Below are positions 56,301 through 64,000 of a stretch of 64,000 nucleotides of DNA, piece by piece. The notes beneath the pieces are model-generated. The model was not told the origin of the DNA. It ran no database searches and saw only the letters and a list, made by a program, of their open reading frames with translations. Both the position numbers and the translations under genes were made by a program. Source of the stretch: Paraburkholderia megapolitana. GTDB taxonomy: Bacteria; Pseudomonadota; Gammaproteobacteria; Burkholderiales; Burkholderiaceae. The DNA lies in the NCBI RefSeq assembly GCF_007556815.1, contig NZ_CP041745.1:4019501-4083500 (forward strand), given 5' to 3'. Numbering within the stretch: position 1 is the first letter of the stretch; each line of letters opens with the position of its first letter.

Positions 56301-58094
56301 GCCCGTGTATTGATCGATCGCGCGGATCTTCGCGATGTCCTTGAAGTCGAGCACCGGCTGCGACACTTCGAGCCGCATCGGCGGGTTGATGTTGTTCGTG
56401 TCGAGCAGGTTCGGCTTCGGACCGACGAACGACACCAGTGACATCACCATGTTCTCGCGGATCGGATCGATCGGCGGGTTTGTCACCTGGGCGAACAGCT
56501 GCTTGAAGTAGTGATACAGCGTCTTGTTCTTGTTCGACATCACCGCGAGCGGCGAGTCGTTGCCCATCGAGCCGACCGCTTCCTCGCCCGCCTGCGCCAT
56601 CGGCGCCATCAGGAACTTGAGGTCTTCTTGCGTATAGCCGAACGCCTGCTGACGATCGAGCAGCGCAGCGGCTTCGCGGCGTTCCGTGACGATATCTTCG
56701 GCCTTCGGCTCGATCTCGTCGAGCTTGATCCGCACGGCATCGATCCAGCTCTTGTACGGCTTCGCGTTCGCGAGGTTGTCCTTCAGTTCCTTGTCGTCGA
56801 TGATGCGGCCGTGCTCCATGTCGATCAGGAACATCTTGCCTGGCTGCAGACGCCACTTCTTGACGATCTTCGATTCGGGAATGGGCAGCACGCCCGATTC
56901 CGACGCCATGATGACGAGGTCGTCGTCGGTGATGATGTAGCGCGCCGGACGCAGACCGTTACGGTCGAGCGTCGCGCCGATCTGACGACCGTCGGTGAAC
57001 GCGATCGCGGCGGGGCCGTCCCACGGCTCCATCATCGCGGCGTGGTACTCGTAGAACGCGCGGCGGTTGTCGTCCATCAGCGTGTGCTGTTCCCACGCTT
57101 CGGGGATCATCATCATCACCGCGTGCACGAGCGGGTAGCCGGCCATCACGAGCAGTTCGAGACAGTTATCGAACGATGCCGTGTCCGACTGGCCCGGGTA
57201 AATGAGCGGCCACAGCTTCGGCAGATCGTCGCCGAGCACGTGGCTCGCGATCGCGCCGGTGCGTGCGTTCAGCCAGTTGACGTTGCCCTTCACGGTGTTG
57301 ATTTCGCCGTTGTGAGCAATCATCCGGTACGGGTGAGCGAGTTCCCAGGCCGGGAATGTGTTGGTCGAGAAGCGCTGGTGCACAAGCGCGAGCGCCGACA
57401 CGACGCGCTCGTCCTGCAGGTCGCGGTAGTACACGCCGACCTGACCGGCCAGCAGCAGTCCCTTGTAGACGACGGTGCGCGCCGAGCACGACGGCACGAA
57501 GTATTCCTTGCCGTGCTTGAGCTTGAGCGCCTGGATGCGGTGGCTCGCGGTCTTGCGGATCACGTAAAGCTTCCGCTCGAGCGCGTCGGTCACCATGATG
57601 TCCTTGCCGCGACCGATGAAGATCTGGCGGATCAGCGGCTCGCTCGCCTTCACCGTCGGCGAGATCGGCATGGCGTGGTCGACCGGCACATCGCGCCAGC
57701 CCAGCACGACCTGGCCTTCCGCTTTCACGGTGCGCTCGAGTTCTTGCTCGCACGCGAGGCGCGAGGCGTGTTCTTTCGGCAGGAAGATCATGCCGACGCC
57801 GTATTCGCCGGACGGCGGCAGCGTCACGCCCTGCTTCGCCATTTCCTCGCGATAGAAGCCATCGGGAATCTGGATCAGGATGCCCGCGCCGTCGCCCATC
57901 AGCGGATCGGCGCCGACTGCGCCGCGGTGATCGAGGTTTTCCAGGATCTTCAGGCCTTGCTGAATGATCTCGTGGCTTTTCTTGCCCTTGATATGAGCGA
58001 CGAAGCCGACGCCACAGGCGTCGTGTTCGTTTTGCGGGTCGTACAGACCTTGCGCAGCGGGCACCGACGAAGTCGGTTGCAGGGGGTCGTTCAT
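53391..58094 (-). CDS. gltB: glutamate synthase large subunit
   Basis: A 1567-residue GltB. After a propeptide of about 25 residues comes the catalytic Cys in HDACGVGF (class II amidotransferase), then the central and FMN-binding synthase domains, the 3Fe-4S ligands [13 protein letters not shown], and the C-terminal GXGXG beta-helix (SGGRIIIRP through [11 protein letters not shown]). It converts glutamine and 2-oxoglutarate to two glutamates. The ATG at 58092-58094 is the family start. Confidence 0.98.
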   Translation of the reverse strand: MNDPLQPTSSVPAAQGLYDPQNEHDACGVGFVAHIKGKKSHEIIQQGLKILENLDHRGAVGADPLMGDGAGILIQIPDGFYREEMAKQGVTLPPSGEYGVGMIFLPKEHASRLACEQELERTVKAEGQVVLGWRDVPVDHAMPISPTVKASEPLIRQIFIGRGKDIMVTDALERKLYVIRKTASHRIQALKLKHGKEYFVPSCSARTVVYKGLLLAGQVGVYYRDLQDERVVSALALVHQRFSTNTFPAWELAHPYRMIAHNGEINTVKGNVNWLNARTGAIASHVLGDDLPKLWPLIYPGQSDTASFDNCLELLVMAGYPLVHAVMMMIPEAWEQHTLMDDNRRAFYEYHAAMMEPWDGPAAIAFTDGRQIGATLDRNGLRPARYIITDDDLVIMASESGVLPIPESKIVKKWRLQPGKMFLIDMEHGRIIDDKELKDNLANAKPYKSWIDAVRIKLDEIEPKAEDIVTERREAAALLDRQQAFGYTQEDLKFLMAPMAQAGEEAVGSMGNDSPLAVMSNKNKTLYHYFKQLFAQVTNPPIDPIRENMVMSLVSFVGPKPNLLDTNNINPPMRLEVSQPVLDFKDIAKIRAIDQYTGGKFSSYELNICYPVAWGKEGIEARLASLCAEAVDAVKSGYNMLIVSDRKTDRDNVAIPALLATAAIHTHLVQHGLRTSAGLVVETGSARETHHFALLAGYGAEAVHPYLALETLAQFAAGLKGDLSADKAIYNFTKAVGKGLQKVMSKMGISTYMSYTGAQIFEAVGLAEELVTKYFKGTASKVGGIGLFDVAEEAIRLHRDAFGDNPVLATMLDAGGEYAYRVRGEDHMWTPDAIAKLQHSARSNSYQTYKEYAHLINDQTKRHMTFRGLFEFKVDPMKAIALDDVESAKDIVKRFATGAMSLGSISTEAHTTLAIAMNRIGGKSNTGEGGEDENRYRNELRGIPIKNGDTLKSIIGDEIVRDIPLKDGDSLRSKIKQVASGRFGVTAQYLASADQIQIKMAQGAKPGEGGQLPGHKVSEYIGKLRYSVPGVGLISPPPHHDIYSIEDLAQLIHDLKNVNPAASISVKLVSEVGVGTVAAGVAKAKADHVVIAGHDGGTGASPLSSLKHAGTPWELGLAETQQTLVLNQLRGRIRVQADGQMKTGRDVVIGALLGADEFGFATAPLVVEGCIMMRKCHLNTCPVGVATQDPVLRAKFQGQPEHVVNFFFFIAEEVREIMAQLGIRKFDDLIGRADLLDMKKGIEHWKAKGLDFSKVFYLPQVPAEVARLHVDTQDHGLERALDHTLVEKAKAALEKGEHVSFIQPVRNVNRTVGAMLSGLVAKKYGHEGLSDDTIHIQLKGTAGQSFGAFLAKGITLDLVGDGNDYVGKGLSGGRIIIRPTNDFRGKSEENIICGNTVMYGAIEGEAFLRGVAGERFCVRNSGATAVVEGTGDHGCEYMTGGTVVVLGETGRNFAAGMSGGVAYVYDPDNTFAGKCNKAMVALDPVLQQAEQERTVDRALWHTGQTDEALLKGLIERHFQFTGSTRAKALLENWDAARRQFVKVFPTEYKRALGEMGAKKASKEVLAA

Positions 58095-58394
58095 GGGGAC
58101 ACCGTCTGAAAGGGGCCGGGGCGGCCGTTTAACCATTTGTTGTTTTCGCCTTCCGCTGTGCCGGTGTGCAGCTACGCGGGCGATCGGGCTTCCAGCTTTG
58201 TGTGCCGGGGAACCGCCAGAATTCGGAATATACGCGACGAATCAAGGGAATAGCAAATAAAACGTGATGATCGGGCACCTATTATCGTGATGGTGCATGA
58301 TTTTGATTTTTAATCGGTGCCATATCGAAACGGTGCAAAAGAAAACGGCATGCGGAGATGCCGTCTTTCGTATCTGCCGCCGGTCCGGCGCGGC
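58095..58394. promoter_or_regulatory. gltB upstream region with GCACC/GGTGC half-sites
   Basis: No gene is seen in these 300 bp between gltB and the RAYT-like gene stop. The core element occurs four times: GCACC at 58275-58279, and GGTGC at 58292-58296, 58316-58320 and 58332-58336. GCACC and GGTGC are the half-sites of the NtrC consensus, but the spacing of the facing pair (12 bases) is wider than usual. A regulator of nitrogen metabolism may bind here. Confidence 0.4.
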
Positions 58395-59102
58395 TTACTG
58401 GGTTTGCGGCGTTTCGCGCACCTTGCGCGGCCGTCCGCGGGGCAGCGGCGACACGCGCCGGTTGGCCGCCCGCGCCGCCCACTCGCGATACGACTCGCCG
58501 CCCAGCACCCAACCCTTGAGCGTGGCTTGCTGGAGCTGGCTGGCTTCGCGTTCGTCGAGCGGTTGTTCGCACAGGTCGCGATACGCGCGCTGCCGTTCAA
58601 ACGGCGTGTTGCCGAGCGACCAGTACAGCGGGTGATCGGTGATGAGGCTATCGAGTGTCAGCCCGATGTGATGCCGGTAGCTCGACCAGCGGTAGTCTTC
58701 CGCCGCGCTCACGAGCTGGGTACGCACGGGGCACAGCTCGACTACGCGGCTCGCCAGCAGGAAGTAGCGCTCGCCCTCGATCACAGTCGCGCGATAGCGT
58801 CCTTCCCACAAGGTGCCGCGCCGTGCATAGCGGCGGTTGAAGTGCGCCACATAGCGGCGGCCGACAGCCTGCATCGCCTTCGGCAGGCTCGCTTCGTCGG
58901 CGGGGGTGACGAGCAGCTGGACCGCGCCGGGCATCAGCGCATACGCGTGAATCGCCAGCCGGTGATCGCGCGAGGCCGCCTTCAGGCAATCGATGAAGAG
59001 CTCGTAATCCTGGTCGTCGACAAATGCGGGCTGCTGGTCGAGTCCGCGCAGAATCACGTGCTGCGGCTGGTCAGGAACATAAAGACGTGCAAGCCGTGCC
59101 AT
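58395..59102 (-). CDS. RAYT-like (TnpA-REP) protein lacking catalytic residues
   Basis: A 235-residue protein aligned to REP-associated tyrosine transposases: QHVILRG at residues 14-20, the IHAYALMP strand, FNRRYARRGTLWEGRYRA, and the SSYRHH region. The metal-binding His-x-His of the HUH motif (usual NHVHLL) is GAVQLL at residues 59-64, and the catalytic Tyr (usual RYIELNPV) is Val120 (RVVELCPV). The protein should not cleave DNA; it may be a domesticated DNA- or RNA-binding protein. It stands alone between gltB and ompW. Confidence 0.88.
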   Translation of the reverse strand: MARLARLYVPDQPQHVILRGLDQQPAFVDDQDYELFIDCLKAASRDHRLAIHAYALMPGAVQLLVTPADEASLPKAMQAVGRRYVAHFNRRYARRGTLWEGRYRATVIEGERYFLLASRVVELCPVRTQLVSAAEDYRWSSYRHHIGLTLDSLITDHPLYWSLGNTPFERQRAYRDLCEQPLDEREASQLQQATLKGWVLGGESYREWAARAANRRVSPLPRGRPRKVRETPQTQ

Positions 59103-59289
59103 GCTGGATTATCCAATAGTCGCGTTGGTATATACCCGAGGGTCCGAAGAACCGCCTGAGCGCTAGATTCGGCGCAATGCGGCTGAGCCGGAAACCGCCT
59201 GGCGCTTAGGGAAAATGCTCTAACTGCAGCGTATGGTTTGTTTGAAACGTTGTGGTCATAATGAGCGGGCTTTTTCAGGAGGAGCACAC

Positions 59290-60009
59290 ATGAAATTAAA
59301 ACAGGCCATAACGGGGATTGCAGCGCTTGCCTGCATCACGGGCGCTCATGCGCAATCGGCTGGAAGCATCTACCTCACCACGGGTTGGTTCCATCTGGCG
59401 CCACAGGACAGCAGTGATCCGTTGAAGGTACTCTCGATTGGCGGCACGCCTATCAATCAAAGCCAGCCAGGCACTGGCGCCGGCATCGATTCGTCCGACA
59501 CGCTGGGCGGGAGTATCGGTTACTTCATCACCGACCATATCGCTGCCGAAGCGGAACTCGGCATTCCGCCCAAGTTCAACCTGCTCGGCGAAGGCAGCTT
59601 TTCGCAGTTCGGCCAGCTCGGCTCGGCGAAGCAATGGAGCCCGGCGGTGCTGTTCAAGTATCACTTCTTCGATGCTCAGGCGAAATTCCGTCCGTATGTG
59701 GGTATCGGTGCAACGTACGTCTGGTTCACCGACGCGAAGATCACTAATACCGCGTTCGAGCAAGGCGTGCTGCATGGTCCGACCTCCGTGTCGACAGATC
59801 GTTCCTGGGCGCCGGTGTTTAACCTCGGCTTCAATTACGCGATCACCAAGCACTGGTTCGCGGGCATCTCGGTGTCGTACATTCCGCTCAGCGTGACGGC
59901 CACGCTGCATACGCCGAATGCAACGCCGGTTGGCGGCAGTGTGGAGTCGCAGGCGAAGATCAAGCTGAACCCGATCGTGACCTACGCCAAGATCGGCTAC
60001 GTGTTCTAG
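59290..60009 (+). CDS. ompW: outer-membrane protein OmpW
   Basis: A 239-residue protein with a signal peptide (MKLKQAITGIAALACITGAHA) and an eight-stranded barrel typical of OmpW (GSIYLTTGWFHLAP at the start, AAEAELGIPPKFNL, YVGIGATYVWF, aromatic C-terminal YVF). OmpW forms a hydrophobic channel and often responds to oxygen or stress. The start has AGGAGG 7 nt before; a start 19 codons upstream is not needed. Confidence 0.95.
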   Translation: MKLKQAITGIAALACITGAHAQSAGSIYLTTGWFHLAPQDSSDPLKVLSIGGTPINQSQPGTGAGIDSSDTLGGSIGYFITDHIAAEAELGIPPKFNLLGEGSFSQFGQLGSAKQWSPAVLFKYHFFDAQAKFRPYVGIGATYVWFTDAKITNTAFEQGVLHGPTSVSTDRSWAPVFNLGFNYAITKHWFAGISVSYIPLSVTATLHTPNATPVGGSVESQAKIKLNPIVTYAKIGYVF

Positions 60010-60358
60010 CGCGACCCGCTTTCCTGCTGCCGGGTTTGCTGCACCGCCCCGGCACATTCAAACGCCGTCACTTCGTGGCGGCGTTTTGTTTTCTGGATTC
60101 TATGCCTATGGCGCATGTGCCGCATGCATATGAAATCCATTGTAATTTTGACCATCGTCGGCGCCAGGGATGAAAATTCTGCCGGGCTGGAGTTGTCGTT
60201 GCTCCGCCGGCTTGTCTGCCCAATGTCCGATGGGCAGGCCGTACGCCCTTCTGCGCGGGTCAGGCACCGAAGTTGCAACGTCTGAGGTTGCTCGCAAGGA
60301 ACCCTGCTGCAAATCCGGGCGTTCCCATGCACATCCATCTTCCATCGACGGAGCAACC
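60010..60358. other. intergenic region after ompW
   Basis: A 349-bp interval without a gene apart from the terminator at 60059-60088. AT-rich sequence around 60106-60160 may hold the promoter of the DUF883 gene at 60359. Confidence 0.5.
60059..60088 (+). terminator. terminator after ompW
   Basis: A hairpin AACGCCGTCAC-TTC-GTGGCGGCGTT (one T-G pair) followed by TTTTGTTTT, 51 bp after the ompW stop. Confidence 0.82.
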
Positions 60359-60736
60359 ATGACTGCACTACCGAACACGCGAGATGCCATCGGCGAATCC
60401 TGGACCACCACGAGCCGGCGCGCCCGCCGCATCGCACGCCACAGCCGCGATGCCGCCGAAGATGTCGCCGGCGAACTACGTTCGCTGATGTCGGAACTCG
60501 AAGAAACGCTGGCGGACGGCACCCAGGCCGACGCGAAGGTATTGCGCGAGCAATTGCGCAAGCGGCTCGAAGCGGCCCGCGTACGTCTGCAGGAAACCCG
60601 CGAGGCTGTGCGCGAACACGCCGAAAACGTGCTCGCGGATGCCGACGATTACGTGCATGAGAATCCGTGGCGCACGATCGCTGTGGTGGGTGGACTGGCG
60701 TTGCTGACCGGTGCGCTGCTCGCGCGATCGCGCTAG
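60359..60736 (+). CDS. DUF883-family membrane-anchored protein (ElaB/YqjD-like)
   Basis: A 125-residue protein: a long amphipathic helical part rich in Arg and Glu (about residues 18-95, coiled-coil-like, LREQLRKRLEAARVRLQETRE), then one C-terminal membrane helix (IAVVGGLALLTGALLA). YqjD and ElaB bind ribosomes at the membrane in stationary phase; that role is by analogy. The ATG at 60359 has CGGAG upstream. Confidence 0.9.
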   Translation: MTALPNTRDAIGESWTTTSRRARRIARHSRDAAEDVAGELRSLMSELEETLADGTQADAKVLREQLRKRLEAARVRLQETREAVREHAENVLADADDYVHENPWRTIAVVGGLALLTGALLARSR

Positions 60737-60814
60737 GGCGCGCTATACCGGCTGAGCTGAATCACGGGTGGGACCAGACGCGTGGGGCGCGCCCCCGGGC
60801 GCGTTTCCGCGCGC

Positions 60815-62038
60815 CTAGTTGTCGTCCACGACGAACAACCGCCGGTATTCCTTCAGCGCGTACCGGTCCGTCATACCGGCGATGTAATGAGCAATCAGCC
60901 GCGGCTGCGCGGCGGCATCCTTCGCCTGATAGGCCGGCGGCAATAACCGCGAATCGTCCGTGAATGCGTCGAACAACCCGGCGATCACACGCCTCGCCTT
61001 GTTCGCCATACGCATCACGCGGTAGTGCCGGTACAGGTTCTTGAACAGGAAGCGCTTCAGCTCGCCGGCCTGCGCCGCCACGACCTCGCTGTGTGCGACC
61101 AGCGGGGGTGCCGCCCGCACGTCGTCCAGCGATGTCGGCGCATGGCGTTCGAGCTGGCGCGCGGTGGTATCGATCAGATCGACGATCAGCGTATTGATGA
61201 TTCTGCGCACCGTCTCGTGCACGAGCCGCCGTCCTTCGATCTGCGGATAGTCGCCGCGCGCCGCCTCGTAATGCACCTGCCATAACGCGACCTCGGACAG
61301 CTGCTCGATGGTGAGCAGCCCCGAGCGCAAGCCGTCGTCGACGTCATGATTGTTGTAGGCGATCTCGTCGGCGAGATTGGCAATCTGCGCTTCGATCGAC
61401 GGCTGATGTCCGTTCAGAAAGCGCTCGCCAAGTTCGCCCAGGCGGCGCGCGTTCTCGCGCGAGCAATGCTTCAGGATGCCCTCACGCGTTTCGAAACACA
61501 GGTTCAGCCCGTCGAACGCGCCGTAGTGTTCTTCCAGATCGTCGACCACCGCGAGGCTCTGCAGGTTGTGCTCGAAGCCGCCGTGCTCACGCATGCATTC
61601 GTTCAGTGTGTCCTGACCGGCATGGCCGAACGGCGTGTGACCAAGATCGTGGGCCAGCGAAATGGCTTCGACGAGATCTTCGTTGACGCGCAGGTTGCGG
61701 GCTACCGATCGCGCGATCTGGGCCACCTCGAGGCTATGCGTGAGACGCGTGCGGAACAGGTCGCCTTCGTGATTGACGAACACCTGGGTCTTGTACTCGA
61801 GCCGGCGGAATGCCGTCGAATGCACGATACGGTCGCGGTCGCGTTGAAACTCGGTGCGCGCAGCCGGTGCAGCTTCCGGGTAACGGCGCCCACGCGACTG
61901 CGATGAATGCGCCGCATAGGGCGCGAGATGCGCCTCGAGTGCGTCGACGCTTGGCGTGATGATTGCGGGTGCTACGCGCGGCCGATCGGTATCGGGTTCG
62001 CGCGAGTCGGTCGGCAGGTTGCTGCGGGTGTCGCTCAC
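60815..62038 (-). CDS. dGTPase-like HD-domain protein
   Basis: A 407-residue dGTP triphosphohydrolase-like protein. The HD metal site is visible as His in [13 protein letters not shown] (near residue 100) and [12 protein letters not shown] (near residue 129), with the distal Asp in [10 protein letters not shown]. The family cleaves dNTPs to nucleoside and triphosphate, controlling nucleotide pools. The start is GTG (62036-62038) with GGAGAAACCG upstream. It follows aroB by 63 bp. Confidence 0.94.
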   Translation of the reverse strand: MSDTRSNLPTDSREPDTDRPRVAPAIITPSVDALEAHLAPYAAHSSQSRGRRYPEAAPAARTEFQRDRDRIVHSTAFRRLEYKTQVFVNHEGDLFRTRLTHSLEVAQIARSVARNLRVNEDLVEAISLAHDLGHTPFGHAGQDTLNECMREHGGFEHNLQSLAVVDDLEEHYGAFDGLNLCFETREGILKHCSRENARRLGELGERFLNGHQPSIEAQIANLADEIAYNNHDVDDGLRSGLLTIEQLSEVALWQVHYEAARGDYPQIEGRRLVHETVRRIINTLIVDLIDTTARQLERHAPTSLDDVRAAPPLVAHSEVVAAQAGELKRFLFKNLYRHYRVMRMANKARRVIAGLFDAFTDDSRLLPPAYQAKDAAAQPRLIAHYIAGMTDRYALKEYRRLFVVDDN

Positions 62039-62101
62039 CGGTTTCTCCGCATCAAGAGGTGGGCACCGTGTGAAGCGTGCTTGCTGCCGCTGCTGCGTCG
62101 G

Positions 62102-63178
62102 CTAGATGGCAGCCGCGAGCGTCGCGTTCACGGTGTCGTCAGGGGCCCGGGCGATCAGCGTCTCACCAAAACGCTTCAGCAGGATGAACTTGATCTCGCC
62201 CGCTTCGGCCTTCTTGTCGACGCGCATCAGTTCGACATAGCGGTCGGCGCCGAGCGCCGGTGCGCGAGTGGGCAGATGCGCGGCCGCGATCACGTCGACG
62301 AGACGCCGTCGCGCGGCTTCGTCCAGGTGGCCGAGCCGCACCGACAGGTCAGCCGCCATCACCATGCCGCAGCCCACCGCCTCGCCGTGCAGCCATTCGC
62401 CGTAGCCGAGCCCGGCTTCGATCGCGTGGCCGAACGTGTGGCCGAAGTTCAGGATCGCTCGCAGGCCGCCTTCGCGCTCGTCCGCAGCGACGACCGATGC
62501 CTTGATCTCGCACGACCGCTTGACCGCCTGCGCGAGCGCCTCGGGTTCGCAGTTGTTCAACGCGCCGACGTTCGCTTCGATCCAGTCGAAGAACGCCGCA
62601 TCGGCAATCGCGCCGGTCTTGATGACTTCGGCGACGCCGGCCGCCAGCTCGCGCGCGGGCAGCGTCTTCAGCGCGCCGATATCCGCGATGACCGCCTGCG
62701 GCTGATAAAACGCGCCGATCATGTTCTTGCCGAGCGGATGGTTGATGCCGGTCTTACCGCCCACCGACGAATCGACCTGCGACAGCAGCGTGGTCGGCAC
62801 CTGGATAAACGGCACGCCGCGCATATAGCTGGCAGCAGCAAAACCGGTCATGTCGCCGATCACACCGCCGCCCAACGCAATCAGCGTGGTCTTGCGGTCG
62901 GCGCGGGCACCGAGCAGCGCGTCGAAGATCAGATTGAGCGTTTCCCAGTTCTTGTACACCTCGCCGTCGGGCAGCACGACCGTCGATACCTGCTTGCCGA
63001 GCGGCGCCAGCGCACGCCGCAGCGCATCGCCGTAGAGTGGTTCGACTGTCGTGTTGGTGACGATCGTCACCGATGCACCGGCGATATGCGGCGCAAACAG
63101 TGCCGTCTGGTCAATCAGACCGGCACCGATGTGGATGGGATAGGCGCGCTCGCCCAGTTCGACGTTGACGGTAATCAT
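62102..63178 (-). CDS. aroB: 3-dehydroquinate synthase
   Basis: A 358-residue AroB, second step of the shikimate pathway. Visible are LPDGEVYKN, the [22 protein letters not shown]-binding region, [18 protein letters not shown], and the zinc ligands Glu in [13 protein letters not shown], His in [12 protein letters not shown] and a final His. Two ATGs four codons apart (63178 and 63190) are possible; neither has a strong ribosome binding site. It is next to aroK, as is usual. Confidence 0.96.
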   Translation of the reverse strand: MITVNVELGERAYPIHIGAGLIDQTALFAPHIAGASVTIVTNTTVEPLYGDALRRALAPLGKQVSTVVLPDGEVYKNWETLNLIFDALLGARADRKTTLIALGGGVIGDMTGFAAASYMRGVPFIQVPTTLLSQVDSSVGGKTGINHPLGKNMIGAFYQPQAVIADIGALKTLPARELAAGVAEVIKTGAIADAAFFDWIEANVGALNNCEPEALAQAVKRSCEIKASVVAADEREGGLRAILNFGHTFGHAIEAGLGYGEWLHGEAVGCGMVMAADLSVRLGHLDEAARRRLVDVIAAAHLPTRAPALGADRYVELMRVDKKAEAGEIKFILLKRFGETLIARAPDDTVNATLAAAI

Positions 63179-63198
63179 GGGGGTAATCATGCTTGCGA

Positions 63199-63846
63199 TT
63201 ATGGCGCAGGATGCCGGGTGACGCCGGCTAGCTCGAGTTGCATCAGGACCATGTTGACGAGCCCGTTGACCGACGGCCGTCCGGTTTCGATGACGAAATG
63301 CGCGCATTCGCGGTACAGCGGATCGCGCACTTCATAGAGTGCTTCGAGACGCGCTTTCGGGTCGTCGGTCTGCAACAGCGGACGATTCTTGTCGCGCCGC
63401 GTGCGCATCCACAGGTCGTGCGGATTGGCGCGCAGATAAACCACGAGACCGCGATTGCGCAGCGCCTCGCGATTTTCGGGGCGTAGAATCGCGCCGCCGC
63501 CGGTGGCGAGCACGATGTTCTCGCGTGCGGTCAGATCGCCGATCACCTGGGCCTCGCGGTCGCGAAAACCGGCCTCGCCTTCGTGTTCGAAAATCAGTGC
63601 GACGCGTGCGCCGGTGCGCGCCTCGATCTCATGGTCCGAATCGAAGAACGGGCGATCGAGCCGGCGTGCCACCGCCCGGCCCACCGTGGTCTTGCCCGCC
63701 CCCATGAGCCCTACAAAAAAGACATTGGCGTCTGCGTCCCGCGCTTGCAACGGTATCCTCTGGTTAATCCGGTAGTTCGTGCCGCAGCTTACTGGCAAAG
63801 CGACTGCCTTGTCGAGCCTGCGGCCGCGGCGGGCAGGAGCACTCAT
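63199..63846 (-). CDS. aroK: shikimate kinase
   Basis: A 215-residue shikimate kinase with Walker [12 protein letters not shown] near residue 46, [11 protein letters not shown] (Asp34-type shikimate binding) and the ATGGGAIL motif. The first 40 residues extend beyond the usual start of the fold, but the ATG overlaps the pilQ stop (ATGA), supporting it; a shorter start is possible. pilQ-aroK-aroB is the common proteobacterial order. Confidence 0.93.
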   Translation of the reverse strand: MSAPARRGRRLDKAVALPVSCGTNYRINQRIPLQARDADANVFFVGLMGAGKTTVGRAVARRLDRPFFDSDHEIEARTGARVALIFEHEGEAGFRDREAQVIGDLTARENIVLATGGGAILRPENREALRNRGLVVYLRANPHDLWMRTRRDKNRPLLQTDDPKARLEALYEVRDPLYRECAHFVIETGRPSVNGLVNMVLMQLELAGVTRHPAP

Positions 63847-64000
63847 GGTGCATGCACGACGCGTGGCGTGATGAAAACGACCAGTTCGCCGTTACGCTGG
63901 CGATGGGCCCGATGCCTGAAAAGTGCACCTAAAACCGGTATTTTGCCCAGGAGCGGCACCCGCGTCACATCGTCGCGCTCGTCCTGCTCGTAAATCCCGC
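63843..64000 (-). CDS. pilQ: type IV pilus secretin PilQ, C-terminal end (partial)
   Basis: The last 51 or so codons of a gene running off the window edge. The sequence [12 protein letters not shown], then [13 protein letters not shown], is the conserved end of the secretin domain, which forms the outer-membrane pore for type IV pili or DNA uptake. Only the C-terminus is visible; identity as PilQ rather than another secretin is supported by the aroK-aroB neighbours. Confidence 0.85.
   Translation of the reverse strand, partial: GIYEQDERDDVTRVPLLGKIPVLGALFRHRAHRQRNGELVVFITPRVVHAP

Noticed and set aside
56511..58109. Plus-strand frame of 532 codons
   Set aside because: Antisense of gltB, low-complexity Arg/Val/His translation.
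58140..58394. REP palindromes near the RAYT-like gene
   Set aside because: No convincing GTAG/CTAC-flanked palindromes were found in either flanking interval.

Overview
The window looks like a chromosomal segment from a Burkholderiaceae bacterium of the Paraburkholderia/Burkholderia type. The evidence is the high GC content with strong G/C third positions, a long murA-his-tat block with a short HisG, an mlaFEDACB operon that includes mlaA, a cytochrome bc1 operon followed by sspAB, and gltBD, aroKB and pilQ. No species-level claim can be made from the sequence alone.

Layout. (1) 1-9411, minus strand: an orphan type VI secretion (T6SS) cargo cassette, vgrG, a Tle3-type lipase gene split by a one-base frameshift in a C6/G6 run, a Tla3-like adapter, PAAR, a second Tla3-like adapter, a second PAAR, and a small alpha/beta hydrolase that seems to lack its first residues. 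No T6SS structural genes are present. It is separated by an AT-rich, gene-free stretch from tRNA-Thr(UGU). (2) 9956-15103, minus: tRNA-Thr, sspB, sspA, petC, petB, petA and a NIF3-family gene. A membrane-anchored DegS/HtrA-like protease (15122-16342) diverges from the NIF3 gene across only 18 bp. (3) 16442-38189, all minus strand and about 22 kb: thiO-S-G-E (with a TPP riboswitch at 38394-38488), mlaF-E-D-A-C-B, a two-gene ABC exporter, a BolA-family gene, murA, hisG-D-C-B, a MarC-family gene, hisH-A-F-I-E, a small membrane protein, a HIT protein and tatA-B-C. Many joins overlap by 1 to 4 bases, so translation is probably coupled. (4) 38825-41376, plus: an SbmA/YddA-like ABC transporter coupled to an SDR protein whose catalytic Tyr position is Thr. 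(5) 41683-47653: a regulatory/envelope cluster. Two paralogous OmpR-type regulators, only one with a sensor kinase, flank an oppositely oriented cassette of four small exported or low-complexity proteins that includes an orphan FlgH. (6) 47890-51678: a Tat-lipoprotein phosphatase with a degenerate active site, then an MFS transporter and a D-amino-acid dehydrogenase. (7) 51825-64000: gltD-gltB, a RAYT-like protein lacking its catalytic residues, ompW, a DUF883 protein, a dGTPase-like gene, aroB, aroK and the 3' end of pilQ.

Most of the window is housekeeping: histidine, thiamine, chorismate and glutamate synthesis, respiration, outer-membrane lipid asymmetry and protein export. The unusual material is in the T6SS cassette, the FlgH/two-component cluster, and three proteins that have kept their fold signature but lost catalytic residues (SDR, phosphatase, RAYT).
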